From Caulobacter sp. SLTY (lineage in GTDB: Bacteria; Pseudomonadota; Alphaproteobacteria; Caulobacterales; Caulobacteraceae): a DNA stretch of 64,000 nucleotides. The notes beneath the pieces are model-generated. The model worked only from the letters and a program-made list of their open reading frames with translations, was not told the DNA's origin and made no database searches. Both the position numbers and the translations under genes were made by a program. Numbering within the stretch: position 1 is the stretch's first letter; each line of letters begins with the position of its first letter. Where the stretch lies: the NCBI RefSeq assembly GCF_009905535.1, contig NZ_JAAALA010000003.1, positions 109,203 through 173,202 of the forward strand, given 5' to 3'. Positions 9,801-17,224 of the stretch are shown in pieces.

Positions 9801-11961
9801 ACAGGCCGACATCGCCCGTGCCGGTGGCCGCGGCCACCACGCCGGTCGTGCCGCTGATCGTCGAGCCGAAGTCGATGATCGTGATGGCCCCCGCGCCGGT
9901 GCTGAGGGCGTCGATGCCCGAGCCCGCGCCGCCGGTGATGTTACCCGGGCCGGTGAAGGCCAGGATACCGCCGTCGACGGTGTCCAGCTCGATGCCGTCG
10001 TCCGTGCCGCTGACCGCGCCCACCTGATTGACGAACAGCAGGCCGCTGGTGGTGCTGGCCACGATGCCGTCGCCGGCCGTGCCGGTGATCGCGCCGCCGG
10101 CGCCAGTGGAGATATCGACGGCGCCCGTGCCGGTCGCCACGGCGCTGAGGCCGGTGGCGCCGCTGGTCGCGCCGCTGACAGTGATGCTGAGCAGGTCCGC
10201 GCCGGTGGTCGAGCCGTCGATGCCCGTGCCGGTGGCGGTGATCGTGGCGGCGCTGTCGATGGTGACCGAGCCGCCCGAGCTGGCCAGGATGCCAGCGCCG
10301 GCCGAGGTGATCTGGCCGCCCGTGGTGGTGACGCTGACCGCGCCCGTGGCGCTGGAGGCGTCGATGCCGTCGCCGCCCGCCTGGATGTCGCCACCGGTCT
10401 GGATGGTCAGGCCGCCGCCGGCGGTCACGGCGTTGATGCCGTCGCCGCCCGCGGTGATGGGGCCGGTCAGGTTGATGCCGGTCGCGCCGTCGCCGCTGGT
10501 GGTGACGACCGCCGCGAAAGCGGTGGAGTTGATCGAGCCCGCGCCGGAGACGTCCACGCCGCCCGTGCCGTTGGCGAAGGCGCCGACGCCGCCCTCGAGC
10601 ACGTCGCCGCCGATGATCAGCACCGCGTTGCCCGAGCCGTTCGTGGTCGCGACCGCGCCGAAGCCGAGGCCGTTGGTGGCGACCGAGCCGCCGGCCGCAA
10701 CCTCGATGGTGGCGTTACCCGCCCCGCTGGTGGTGACGTCCACGCCGTCGACGCCGCTGACGGCGCCGGTCACCACGACCGAGCCCGCGCCGCCGGTAAC
10801 GACGTTCACGCCGTCGCCAGTCGTGCCGGTCGCGTTGTTGACGGTGACCGAGATATTGCCGGTGTTGCTGCTGGCTTCGACGCCGTTGTCCCCGCCGCTG
10901 ACCGTGCCGCCCAGGACGATGGTGGTCGTGCCGCTGTCGGTGAAGGTGTCGAGGCCGTCGGCGACCGCACCGGTGATGTCGCCGGTGAAGTCGACGTTGA
11001 TGGCCCCCGAGGTGGTGGACATCTCGGCGCCGTCGAAGGCGCCCGTCATGGTGATCGTGCCGTAGCCGGTCAGGCTGGCCGTGCCGCTGCTGGTGAAGAC
11101 GCCAACGCCGCCGTCAGCGACCGTGCCCTGCACGAAGACTTCGGCGTTGCCCGTGCCAGTGGCCTGGGCGAAGGCGCCGTAGGAGAAGCCGTCGGTGCCG
11201 CTCACGCTCGCGCCGAACTGGACGAATGTGTAGGCGTTGCCGGCCCCACCGGCGACCGTGGCAATACCGCCGTCGCCCACGAAGGTGCCGCCGGCCGCGA
11301 TCGAGGCGTCGCCGGCGCTGGCGTCGGCGATGACCGCGTAGCCGCCCGTGGCGTTGACGTTGGTGCCGAACAGCAGGGTCACGTCGACGTCGGTCACGCC
11401 CTCGGCGTTGATGCCGACGCCCCCGGTCGAGATCAACGAGCCGCCGTTCATGTGGACTTCAGTGGCGCCAACGGTGTTGGTCGCTTCAATCCCCGTGACG
11501 CCCACGACGAGCGGCTGGTCGCCCGTGTCGCCGGTGCGCAGGTCGACGTTGACGATCGCGCCCTGGCCGGACACGTCGAAGGCCGCTCCGCCGGCGTTGA
11601 GCACGACGATGTCCCCGGCGTCGGGAACCACGGTCACAGGGCGGACACTGATGATCTCGCCGGCGTTGCCCGCGATGACGATGCCGTTGGCGACGGTGAC
11701 CCCGTCCTGAAGCTGCAGGAACAGGCTGCCGTTGGTCGTGGTCGAATAGTCGATGGTCACGTAGGGACCGGCGGCGCAGTTCAGCGCGTCGGGGGCGGCG
11801 CCGTTGGCAGAGGGGTCGCCGCATTCGTCGGCGGCCAGGGCGACGCCCGGCGCCACGGCAAGGGCGGAGACACCCGCGACACCCGCCAGCAGGCTGGCCG
11901 CGACAAGCGAAGAGCTGGCGAGCAGCGATACGCGACGGCGCGAAGACTTGGAAACGGACAT
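3850..11961 (-). CDS. Giant autotransporter (type Va secreted beta-helix passenger plus outer-membrane barrel)
   Basis: 2703 residues from the ATG at 11959-11961, preceded by a strong GAGGGGG ribosome site. The frame stays open upstream to about 13500, but that part is antisense to guaD and lacks signal features. Residues 1-44 form a long signal peptide: basic residues SSRRR, a hydrophobic core, then GVALAADE. The passenger, about residues 45-2350, is Gly/Ala/Thr/Val/Asp-rich with repeating DGI-A-S-GG-V-V strands, as expected for a right-handed beta-helix. It includes three tandem 151-residue repeats at about residues 1491-1944. From about residue 2405 (GSWFERQADLRSQLGG) runs an autotransporter beta-domain with alternating aromatic strands, ending LRWRW with the aromatic C-terminus typical of BAM substrates. 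Likely an adhesin or biofilm protein. The ligand is unknown. Confidence 0.93.
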   Translation of the reverse strand: MSVSKSSRRRVSLLASSSLVAASLLAGVAGVSALAVAPGVALAADECGDPSANGAAPDALNCAAGPYVTIDYSTTTNGSLFLQLQDGVTVANGIVIAGNAGEIISVRPVTVVPDAGDIVVLNAGGAAFDVSGQGAIVNVDLRTGDTGDQPLVVGVTGIEATNTVGATEVHMNGGSLISTGGVGINAEGVTDVDVTLLFGTNVNATGGYAVIADASAGDASIAAGGTFVGDGGIATVAGGAGNAYTFVQFGASVSGTDGFSYGAFAQATGTGNAEVFVQGTVADGGVGVFTSSGTASLTGYGTITMTGAFDGAEMSTTSGAINVDFTGDITGAVADGLDTFTDSGTTTIVLGGTVSGGDNGVEASSNTGNISVTVNNATGTTGDGVNVVTGGAGSVVVTGAVSGVDGVDVTTSGAGNATIEVAAGGSVATNGLGFGAVATTNGSGNAVLIIGGDVLEGGVGAFANGTGGVDVSGAGSINSTAFAAVVTTSGDGATGINLTGPITAGGDGINAVTAGGGLTIQTGGDIQAGGDGIDASSATGAVSVTTTGGQITSAGAGILASSGGSVTIDSAATITATGTGIDGSTTGADLLSITVSGATSGATGLSAVATGTGAVDISTGAGGAITGTAGDGIVASTTSGLLFVNQVGAVSGTDDGIELDTVDGGILAFTGPGNITGGAGSGIDALSTGAGAITIIDFGSTISGTTGVVAAATGTGDVGLSLNAVTGTGGNAITASATSGTVTVIAGGAVTSNGGSGIVATTSGGGAVSVSGSGDIEATTAGILAQTAGGDVTINYTGNVGAVTAVNGDGVLGEITAGTGDISVTVVGDVNALGGGTYEVGVAGVHLGTDGDVSVGYQGTLAGAPPVGVGAGIFNAANGGNATVVIGDGSSITAGSIGVTAQTSGSGDATVTLGAGVTIDPDDYGVSSISGGGDATVTSGAGLTVVVGNTDADGTAFGVYAESGAAADNAVGDEAVEINIGANASITIDDGAAGDADGAGGIFGVATGADGSVDIDVANGLSVLITGNSAVGVGGSTDGGDIFINTGTGVIDILGLDNTDTAGNYPGSAGVAGLSTTGSVTINNAANIFVNNGALDAVGVIASTGGAGNAAVTNSGQILSSDNGINVDAIDGFGFVSNTGVIGAVNNGIVVESTGLGLSEVYNFANITTLTGTGIGVSNTGAGGYVFVANSGELNTGFDGIAVGNGNAASTGIVQVNNSGAINANLNGGGGYGIFATQAGTGGILIDNSGAIGGSAVNGIFAVSTGTSGGITIFNTIGGIGTAGDPVNANGIFAQATNGASVNIQATGGPIWAVTSGITGISNSTGGVQIFTGSTSTINTTGVGSNGILATGASTGLVQVANNAAINSAGNGINASSAGGTLNVGNAGAITATGGDGIVSSNTVGTSTVFTTAGAAVSGSDDGIEVTSTTGLVDIDTAGTVSGGDDAIFVSTTTGAVDIDTLAALTAGDTGIFVVSTGGGAITIDTGAASTITATAGDGINASTAGGAVTVVTRATIGAGGDGINTFSSGGPVSVTSIAAVTGGSDGIVATSNGGTVNVGVSAAITGNGGDAIRTTATSGATTILTVAGGNLVGSDDGIDAFSITGGIDIDTTGTIGAGDTGILAVASGAGVITIDTLAGSTITATAGDGINASSGGGSVTVVTRAVIGAGDDGIDASSTGGNVAVTSIAAVTGGSDGIVAGSTGGTVNVGVSAVITGNGGDAIRTSSTTGATTIQTAAGGNLVATDDGIDASSTTGGIDIDTTGTIGAGDTGILAVASGAGVITIDTLAGSTITATAGDGINASSGGGSVTVVTRAVIGAGDDGIDASSTGGNVAVTSIAAVTGGSDGIVAGSTGGTVNVGVSAVITGNGGDAIRTSSTTGATTIQTATGGNLVATDDGIDASSTTGGIDIDTTGTIVAGDVGILAAASGAGVITIDTLAGSTITATGDGINASSGGGAVTIVTNATVGAGADGIQAATTGAALTVTNNATVTGGANGILTSNGGTGTTAVNVNQNVTATGAGAAAINASTTGTGAITVAIANGRTIQDVNGSAIRTTSGGGAVTIGTGTGSTIVGAGAGATSWVVDLNNAAGGTTTLNIGAGTTVRSTDNTITGYDDLAIRGIGGSVIVNNAGRINGRVNFAGLTGNVVFNNSSVTSWHTTGASTFSAGADVLNNTGAIFTNANGVATSFDFGAGADTFTNSGLLVVGEPTLGASTLTISNLETWNNSGRIVFGSSGTTLTAVSDAQINDRILASGATFTGSGSSLLVMDADLGPTTQTSCAVLAAADCLSLTGGSTAGSTSILVNDVSANAFGAFNPTGIVLVDVSGAGTTAATHFSLNAASDFWRADLNSADGVLDKGLFFYDLTLNGNKQHVLVGLPDGEAFEFTTLGQAVQSIWYTTTGSWFERQADLRSQLGGIDGNGAGIWVKIAGSAAERDLVNSYDLFGVTYSFDTSYDQSTVALIAGLDFMGGGSGKAWVIGGQVGFVDSDVNFDASPTLTSFDGMTYGLYGSYVSGAFFVDGILNGNSLDYNHQAVTLAPAGSNIFSGSVDSLGVQVEGGWSMPIGANGFFEPIGSLSYLNSEIDAVSVPGADIVWDDQTSFRVSLGGRIGLNADHGTFSSKWTLVARYWNEFEGDNGLLIDSAGPDLTINDDFSGSFGEVGGTINVFGADDRFSAFLNLGVKFKDDYQSTDASLGLRWRW
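6131..7489 (-). repeat. Three tandem 453-bp repeats inside the autotransporter passenger
   Basis: The marker GTCGAGC recurs at 6131, 6584, 7037 and 7490, an exact spacing of 453 bases, or 151 codons. Units 6131-6583 and 6584-7036 differ by about four amino acids. Unit 7037-7489 is clearly homologous but differs by roughly twenty. The reading frame is kept throughout, so copy number can change without frameshift. Confidence 0.92.
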
Positions 11962-12086
11962 CGGGCGAACCCCCTCAGGTTTGCTATTTTGTGAAGGGAC
12001 GCGCGCGATCACACGCCGCCCCCAGTTACCCACGTTATCTGAAACTAGGCGCGAGTTTGGCGCGCGTCTATCGGGTTTTTTCGGCC

Positions 12087-12112
12087 ATTCACCCCATGTT
12101 GGGGGGGTGAAT
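12087..12112. promoter_or_regulatory. Inverted repeat in the autotransporter/guaD divergent promoter region
   Basis: Perfect 9-bp arms ATTCACCCC and GGGGTGAAT with an 8-base spacer. The symmetry continues outward, with one bulged base, into TTTCGG / CCGAAA. It lies about 125 bases upstream of the autotransporter start and about 95 bases upstream of guaD, in the only shared promoter region. It is not followed by a T-run on either strand, so an operator is more likely than a terminator. The binding protein is unknown. Confidence 0.5.
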
Positions 12113-12207
12113 CGCCCGAAACGCGAAAGTTCACCCACAGCGGGTAATCGATCGGTCGGCGCCCTGACGTGGCCCGTGATAGGGATACCCAAGGGTCGCT
12201 CTGGACG

Positions 12208-13515
12208 ATGGACGAGGACATGACCGGGCTTCGAGGATGGCGCGCCGAGCTGGTCTGGACGCTGGGCGATCCGACGGCTGACGAAGAGGCGCTGCGCCAC
12301 GTCCCCGACGGACTGCTGCTGGTCGAGGACGGACGGGTGGTCGCGGCGGGTCCCTGTGGCGAGTTGTCGCAGGGTCTCCCGCCAGACGTTCCCATCGAGA
12401 CCCTGCCCGGCCGGATCATCACCCCCGGCTTCGTCGACGCCCATGTCCATTTCCCTCAGCTGGACATGATGGCCTCGCCGGGCGGGGCGCTGCTCGACTG
12501 GCTGGAGCGCTACACCTTCCCGGCCGAGCGGGCCTTCGCCGATCCGGCCCACTGCAAGGACGCGGCGGGGCGATTCGTCGGCAGCCTGCTGGCCAACGGC
12601 ACGACCACGGCCATGGTCTACGGCTCGGTGCACAAGTCCTCGGTCGACGCGCTGTTCGAGGAGGCGCTTCGGCAGGACATGCGGCTGATCGCCGGCAAAT
12701 GCCTGATGGACCGGGGGCCGGAGGGGCTGCGCGATTCGGTCGAAGGCGGGGCGGAGGAGACGGTGGCGCTGATTCGCGCCTGGCGGGGCCGGGGACGGCT
12801 GGGCTACGCGGTGACGCCGAGATTCGCCCTGGGCTCGTCGCCCGAGCAGCTGGCGATGGCGGGCCGGATCCTGGCCGAGCATCCCGACACCTGGATGCAG
12901 ACCCATCTGTCGGAGAACCTGGCCGAGATCGAGGCCACCCGGGCGGCCTTTCCCGAGGCGGCGGACTATCTGGACGTCTATGACCGGTTCGGCCTGGTCG
13001 GCCCCCGCTCGATGTTCGCCCACGCCATCCATGTCGAGGACCGGGCGCTTGGGCGGATGGGCGAGGCCGGCTGCGCCTGCGCCTTCTGCCCGACCTCCAA
13101 CCTGTTCCTGGGCAGCGGGCTGTTCGACCTGGAGCGGACGCGGGCCCATGGGGTGAAGGTGGCGCTGGGCAGCGATGTCGGGGCGGGCACCCGCTACAGC
13201 CTGCTGACCACGGCCGCCGAGGCCTGGAAGGTGGGGCAGCTGAAGGGAACGCGGCTCGATCCGTTGACCGGCCTCTACCTGGCCGGGCGGGCGGGGGCGG
13301 AGGCCTTGGGGCTGGCTGATCGGATCGGGGCATTCGAGCCTGGGCTGGAGGCGGACTTCGTGGTGCTGGACCCGGCGGCGACGCCGGCGCTGGCCCGGCG
13401 GACAGGTGCGGGGTCGCTGGCCGAGCGGTTGTTCGCGCTGATGGTGCTGGGCGACGAGCGGGTGGTGGAGCGCACCTACCTGACGGGGCGGCTGGCGCAT
13501 TCACGCATCCCGTAG
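12208..13515 (+). CDS. guaD: Guanine deaminase
   Basis: Zinc amidohydrolase converting guanine to xanthine and ammonia in purine salvage or catabolism. It carries the metal-binding motif PGFVDAHVHFPQ, then HLSE and HAIHVED (further metal and substrate His residues), the conserved CAFCPTSNLFLGSG, and SDVGAGTRYSLL (metal Asp). About 435 residues, normal for the family. The frame opens at a GTG at 12169. I prefer the ATG at 12208 because family members begin close to RAELVW; the ATG at 12220 is also possible. Divergent from the autotransporter gene. No purine-catabolism partner genes are adjacent. Confidence 0.9.
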   Translation: MDEDMTGLRGWRAELVWTLGDPTADEEALRHVPDGLLLVEDGRVVAAGPCGELSQGLPPDVPIETLPGRIITPGFVDAHVHFPQLDMMASPGGALLDWLERYTFPAERAFADPAHCKDAAGRFVGSLLANGTTTAMVYGSVHKSSVDALFEEALRQDMRLIAGKCLMDRGPEGLRDSVEGGAEETVALIRAWRGRGRLGYAVTPRFALGSSPEQLAMAGRILAEHPDTWMQTHLSENLAEIEATRAAFPEAADYLDVYDRFGLVGPRSMFAHAIHVEDRALGRMGEAGCACAFCPTSNLFLGSGLFDLERTRAHGVKVALGSDVGAGTRYSLLTTAAEAWKVGQLKGTRLDPLTGLYLAGRAGAEALGLADRIGAFEPGLEADFVVLDPAATPALARRTGAGSLAERLFALMVLGDERVVERTYLTGRLAHSRIP

Positions 13516-13724
13516 CCGCTGCCGGGGAAGGTGGCGGTTGTTTGAAAGATTTAGATAATCGGCACGGTTGAGAAGTTTATTTCTGATAACCATGTCGTCG
13601 CTTCGAACAAGGTGTACGCTGCTTTACTGTATCCATTGAACATATCCTAAGCCGACGCCCGTAACCCTACCGGTCAATTCGGGGATTCCGCGATGGCGGG
13701 ATCGGGTCTTCGGGGTTACGCAAA
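13516..13724. promoter_or_regulatory. Intergenic region before the Tad operon
   Basis: 209 bases between guaD and cpaB, distinctly more AT-rich than the surroundings (for example TTTGAAAGATTTAGATAA near 13541), and the likely promoter of the tad operon. No clear sigma-70, sigma-54 (GG-N10-GC) or full CtrA box was identified by eye. Confidence 0.4.
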
Positions 13725-14630
13725 ATGCGAGTCGCCACGATCGTGAGCCTGGGGGCTTCCGCCCTGCTGGGCGTCGGCGCCCTGGTGGTCGCCAAGACCA
13801 TGTTGCCGGCTGGCCAGACCGGCCAGGGGCAAGTGGCCGCGGCGCCGGTACAGAACTTGGTCCCGGTGGTCGCCGCCCGCAACGACATCGGCTTCGGGGT
13901 CAAGGTCACCGACAAGGACCTGATCGTCCTGAAGCTGCCCAAGGACGCCGTGCCGCAGGGCGCCTATAGCAGCATCGAGCAGGTCACCCTGCTGGACGGC
14001 GGATCGCCCGTCACCCTGGCGCGGATCACGGCGCGGGAGCCCCTGCTGCCGGCCAAGCTGTCGGGCGGCGGAGTCAAGGCCAATGTGGCCGCGGTGATCG
14101 GGCCGGGGATGCGAGCCTATACCATACAGGTGACCGACGTCAGCGGCGGCGGCGGCCATGTGACCCCCGGCGACCATGTGGACGTCATGCTGGCCATGGA
14201 GCCGGTGGGCCCCGGCTTCAAGCCCGAGGGCGCCACCGGCAAGGTGATCGTCAGCGGGGCGGTGCTGCAGAACGTCAAGGTGCTGGGCATGGACATGGTG
14301 GCCGACCCGGCCAACGTCGACAAGTTCATCCCCAAGACCGCCACCCTCGAGGTCAACCTGGAGGACGCCGCCAAGCTGGCCGCCTCGGCCGAGGTCGGCC
14401 GGCTGAGCCTGGCGCTGCGCCGCACCGGGGCGGTGGAGATCGAACAGCCCAAGCCGATCAAGACTCTGACCCTGATGGGGGCCCCGGCCCCCGCCGCCAG
14501 TCCGGTCCGACGGCCGGCGCCGCGCGCGTCGGCCGCGGCCGCCCCCTCCAACGAACGTAGCCTGACCGTCGTGCAGGGCTCGGACCGCAAGACGGTCCAG
14601 GTGCCCGCCGACCGCACGGGAGTCTATTGA
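13725..14630 (+). CDS. cpaB: Tad/Flp pilus assembly protein CpaB (RcpC)
   Basis: 301 residues. One N-terminal membrane segment (residues 3-27) anchors it in the inner membrane. A SAF domain follows at about 45-110 (VPVVAARNDIGFGVKVTDKDL), then the RcpC/CpaB region with VTPGDHVDVMLAM near 145. The C-terminal 50 residues are a Pro/Ala linker. CpaB works with the CpaC secretin in the periplasm and outer membrane of Tad machines. First gene of the operon. The 209-base region before it is relatively AT-rich, but no clear promoter motif was identified. The stop overlaps the start region of cpaC. Confidence 0.92.
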   Translation: MRVATIVSLGASALLGVGALVVAKTMLPAGQTGQGQVAAAPVQNLVPVVAARNDIGFGVKVTDKDLIVLKLPKDAVPQGAYSSIEQVTLLDGGSPVTLARITAREPLLPAKLSGGGVKANVAAVIGPGMRAYTIQVTDVSGGGGHVTPGDHVDVMLAMEPVGPGFKPEGATGKVIVSGAVLQNVKVLGMDMVADPANVDKFIPKTATLEVNLEDAAKLAASAEVGRLSLALRRTGAVEIEQPKPIKTLTLMGAPAPAASPVRRPAPRASAAAAPSNERSLTVVQGSDRKTVQVPADRTGVY

Positions 14631-14632
14631 TC

Positions 14633-16018
14633 ATGCGCGCCCTGCTCCTGACCGCCGGCGCCGTGATGGCCCTGGCCGCCTGTCCCGCAGCCGCCCAGTC
14701 GGTGGGACCCAACATTTCCAGCGGCGTTCTCAACGACGTCGACTTCCCCAGCTTCACCACCGACGCGGCGCCGAGCCGGGGGATCACCGTGGCGAAGGAC
14801 AAGTCGACGGCCTTCCGACTGGCCAGCCCGGCGGGCCAGATCGTGGTCGCCCAGCCCGACATTGCCGAGATCGTCGCCAATACCGACCGCAGCATCTACG
14901 TCCGGGGCAAGACGCTCGGGGCGACCAACATCCTGGTCTACGACCCGCAGAAACGGCTGGTGGAGGTGATCGACGTCAAGGTCGGCCACGACATCACCGG
15001 CATCCAGGCCGATCTCGCCGCCGCTCTGCCCGGCGAGCCGATCCTGGTGACCAACTTGGCCGGCGGGCTGATGCTGTCGGGACGGGTCAGCACCACCTCG
15101 GTGGCCATGCGGGCCAAGGCCATCGCCGAACGCTATGCGCCGGGCGCGGTCAGCAGCAGCATCACGGTGGAGACCGCCCAGCAGGTGATGCTGGAAGTCC
15201 GCATCCTGGAGGCCAGCCGCGACAGCCTGAAGGACTTCGGCATCAATCTGGCCATCCAGAACAACAGTGGGGTGATCTTCGCCACCGGCTCCGGCCTGGT
15301 CGGCAACAACCCTGCGACCGGAACCCTGCAGGTCAGCACCAATGTCGGGCCGACCACCATCGACATGACCCTGCGGGCGCTGGAGGAGAAGGGCGTCATC
15401 CGCACCCTGGCGCGGCCCAATCTGGCGGCGATCAGCGGCGAGGAGGCGACCTTCCTGGCCGGGGGCGAGTTCCCCTATCCGGTGCCCAACGCGATGGGCG
15501 AGATCAGCATCGAGTTCAAGCCGTTCGGGGTGAACCTGAAGTTCACGCCGACCGTGCAGGACAACGGCCTGATCCGGCTGAAGGTGGCGCCGGAGGTCAG
15601 CGCGCTGGACCCGACCAACACCTTGAAATTGGGCAACTATGAGCTGCCGGCCCTGACGGTGCGGCGCGCCTCCACGACCATCGAGCTGAAGGACGGCGAG
15701 AGCTTCGCCGTCGCCGGCATGTTCCAGCAGGACTACGTCAATTCCGCGCGGCAGGTGCCCTGGCTGGGCGACATCCCGATCATCGGGACCCTGTTCCGCT
15801 CGGGCCGCTGGCGTCGGCAGGAGACCGAGCTGCTGATCCTGGTCACCCCCCGGCTGACCACGGCCGGCCAGAGCCACGCCCTGACCCCCAATCCGCAGCT
15901 GGCCACCCGCGAGCCGACCGCCATCGATGTGATCTTCGAAGGCTTGGTGATGGACCAGCCGATGACCGAGCCGGTGGGCGATGATCCGCTGAGCATGACC
16001 GGTGGGGCCACGAAGTAG
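14633..16018 (+). CDS. cpaC: Tad/Flp outer-membrane secretin CpaC (RcpA)
   Basis: 461 residues. It has a signal peptide at about 1-22 ending AAAQS, an N-terminal pilus-secretin domain (ITVAKDKSTAFRLASPAG onward), a BON-like segment near 120-170, and the secretin core at about 240-420. Hallmarks are RTLARPNLAAISGEEATFLAGG split by the usual VPGG-like loop, and WLGDIPIIGTLFRS near the end. It forms the outer-membrane channel of the Tad machine. The ATG at 14633 is chosen over an overlapping TTG at 14627. Confidence 0.94.
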   Translation: MRALLLTAGAVMALAACPAAAQSVGPNISSGVLNDVDFPSFTTDAAPSRGITVAKDKSTAFRLASPAGQIVVAQPDIAEIVANTDRSIYVRGKTLGATNILVYDPQKRLVEVIDVKVGHDITGIQADLAAALPGEPILVTNLAGGLMLSGRVSTTSVAMRAKAIAERYAPGAVSSSITVETAQQVMLEVRILEASRDSLKDFGINLAIQNNSGVIFATGSGLVGNNPATGTLQVSTNVGPTTIDMTLRALEEKGVIRTLARPNLAAISGEEATFLAGGEFPYPVPNAMGEISIEFKPFGVNLKFTPTVQDNGLIRLKVAPEVSALDPTNTLKLGNYELPALTVRRASTTIELKDGESFAVAGMFQQDYVNSARQVPWLGDIPIIGTLFRSGRWRRQETELLILVTPRLTTAGQSHALTPNPQLATREPTAIDVIFEGLVMDQPMTEPVGDDPLSMTGGATK

Positions 16019-16046
16019 TCATTCAGACCAGAAGGAAAAGATCCGC

Positions 16047-17222
16047 ATGAGTTTCGCCGATCGCCGCGTCCTGGTCGTCGGGTCGGGTTCGGAGGGGGAA
16101 GCCCTCGCCCAGGCCTGCCGCGCCGCCTTCGAGGGGGCCCGGTTGGAGACGGCCGTCCCGGACGCCATGCCTGCCCAATGGCCGGCCGGCCATGAGCCGG
16201 AGCTGGTGGTCCTGGAGTCGGGCGCCGATCCGGTGGCCCTGGCCGAGCTGATCGCCGGCCTGGCCAAGGCGGCCCAACCGCCGGCCGCCATCTTGGCCGG
16301 GGCCGGACTGTCGGCGGGGCTGGTGCGGGGGCTGCTGCGGCTGCCGCGCGCCGACGTGGTCGAGGCGCCGTTCGGGCCGCGCGAACTGGCCGAGGCGGCG
16401 CAACTGCTCTTGCGGCCTGCCGAGACCCTGGTGGTTCCCGCCGCCCCGACCGGCGGACGATGCTGGACGGTGACCGGGGCGGTCGGCGGGGCCGGGGCCA
16501 CGACCCTGGCCATCGAGCTGGCCGCCGCCCTGGCCGAGCGCTCGCAGGGCCAGAAGCGGGTGGCCCTGGTCGACCTGAACCTCGCCGACGGGGCCGCCGC
16601 CGCCTATCTGGGCGCCAGCGCCAACATGATGCTGGGCCGGGCCAGCCAGGAGCCGGAGCGGATCGACGCCGCCTTGCTGGAGGTGTTCGCCTCGCCGGCC
16701 CCCGGCGGCTTCGACCTGATCGCCCAGGCCCGCGACCCGCACGGCTTCGAGACGGCCTCGGCCGAGGCCATCCTGCGGGTGCTGGACGTGGCCATCCAAG
16801 TCTATGACTTCGTGATCATCGACGCTCCGCGTCATCGGCGCGGATGGACCATCGATGTGATGGCCGGGTCGGACGCCCTGCTGGTGGTTTCGGAACTGAC
16901 TGTGCCGGCCCTGCTGGCCGCCCGCGCCCTGGTCTCCGAACTGGAGGCGGAGCTGCACGACGGGCCCCTGCCCCGGATCGTTCTCAACCGCCTGGCCAAG
17001 CGAGTGTTCGGCCCGGCCCCCTCGACCGCCGAGGCCGAGAAGGCGCTGGGCCGCAAGGCCGAGGGCGGGCTGACCAGCGACTGGGAGGCGGCCGCCGCCA
17101 GCGTCAACCTGGGCGGACCGATCCGCAGCCATCGGCCGAAATCGCGCATCGCCAGGGATGTGGACGACCTGGTCGACCGGCTGCTGGCCGCCGTGCCGCA
17201 TTCGCACATCAAGGCAGCCTGA
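16047..17222 (+). CDS. cpaE: Tad/Flp assembly protein CpaE (TadZ-like, degenerate ParA ATPase)
   Basis: 391 residues from the ATG at 16047, preceded by AAGGAAAAG. Residues 1-130 form an atypical receiver-like domain (VLVVGSGSEGEALAQ). Residues 135-380 form a ParA/MinD-like ATPase fold with VALVDLNLADG and DFVIIDAPRHRRGW (Walker B-like). The deviant Walker A is AVGGAGATTLA, so both lysines of the classical KGGxGKT are missing. CpaE/TadZ localises the Tad machine at the pole. The loss of lysines is known in this family and suggests weak or no hydrolysis. It is followed after 2 bases by cpaF. Confidence 0.9.
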   Translation: MSFADRRVLVVGSGSEGEALAQACRAAFEGARLETAVPDAMPAQWPAGHEPELVVLESGADPVALAELIAGLAKAAQPPAAILAGAGLSAGLVRGLLRLPRADVVEAPFGPRELAEAAQLLLRPAETLVVPAAPTGGRCWTVTGAVGGAGATTLAIELAAALAERSQGQKRVALVDLNLADGAAAAYLGASANMMLGRASQEPERIDAALLEVFASPAPGGFDLIAQARDPHGFETASAEAILRVLDVAIQVYDFVIIDAPRHRRGWTIDVMAGSDALLVVSELTVPALLAARALVSELEAELHDGPLPRIVLNRLAKRVFGPAPSTAEAEKALGRKAEGGLTSDWEAAAASVNLGGPIRSHRPKSRIARDVDDLVDRLLAAVPHSHIKAA

Positions 17223-17224
17223 CG

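Noticed and set aside
4108..11994. A 2628-codon open frame on the plus strand opposite the autotransporter gene
   Set aside because: It mirrors the repetitive GC-rich passenger. The minus frame has signal peptide, barrel and ribosome site, while the plus frame has neither domains nor a plausible start region.
11962..13500. Extension of the autotransporter frame upstream by 513 codons
   Set aside because: This part is antisense to guaD and has Pro/Arg-rich non-protein-like composition. The ATG at 11961 has a strong ribosome site and starts a signal peptide.
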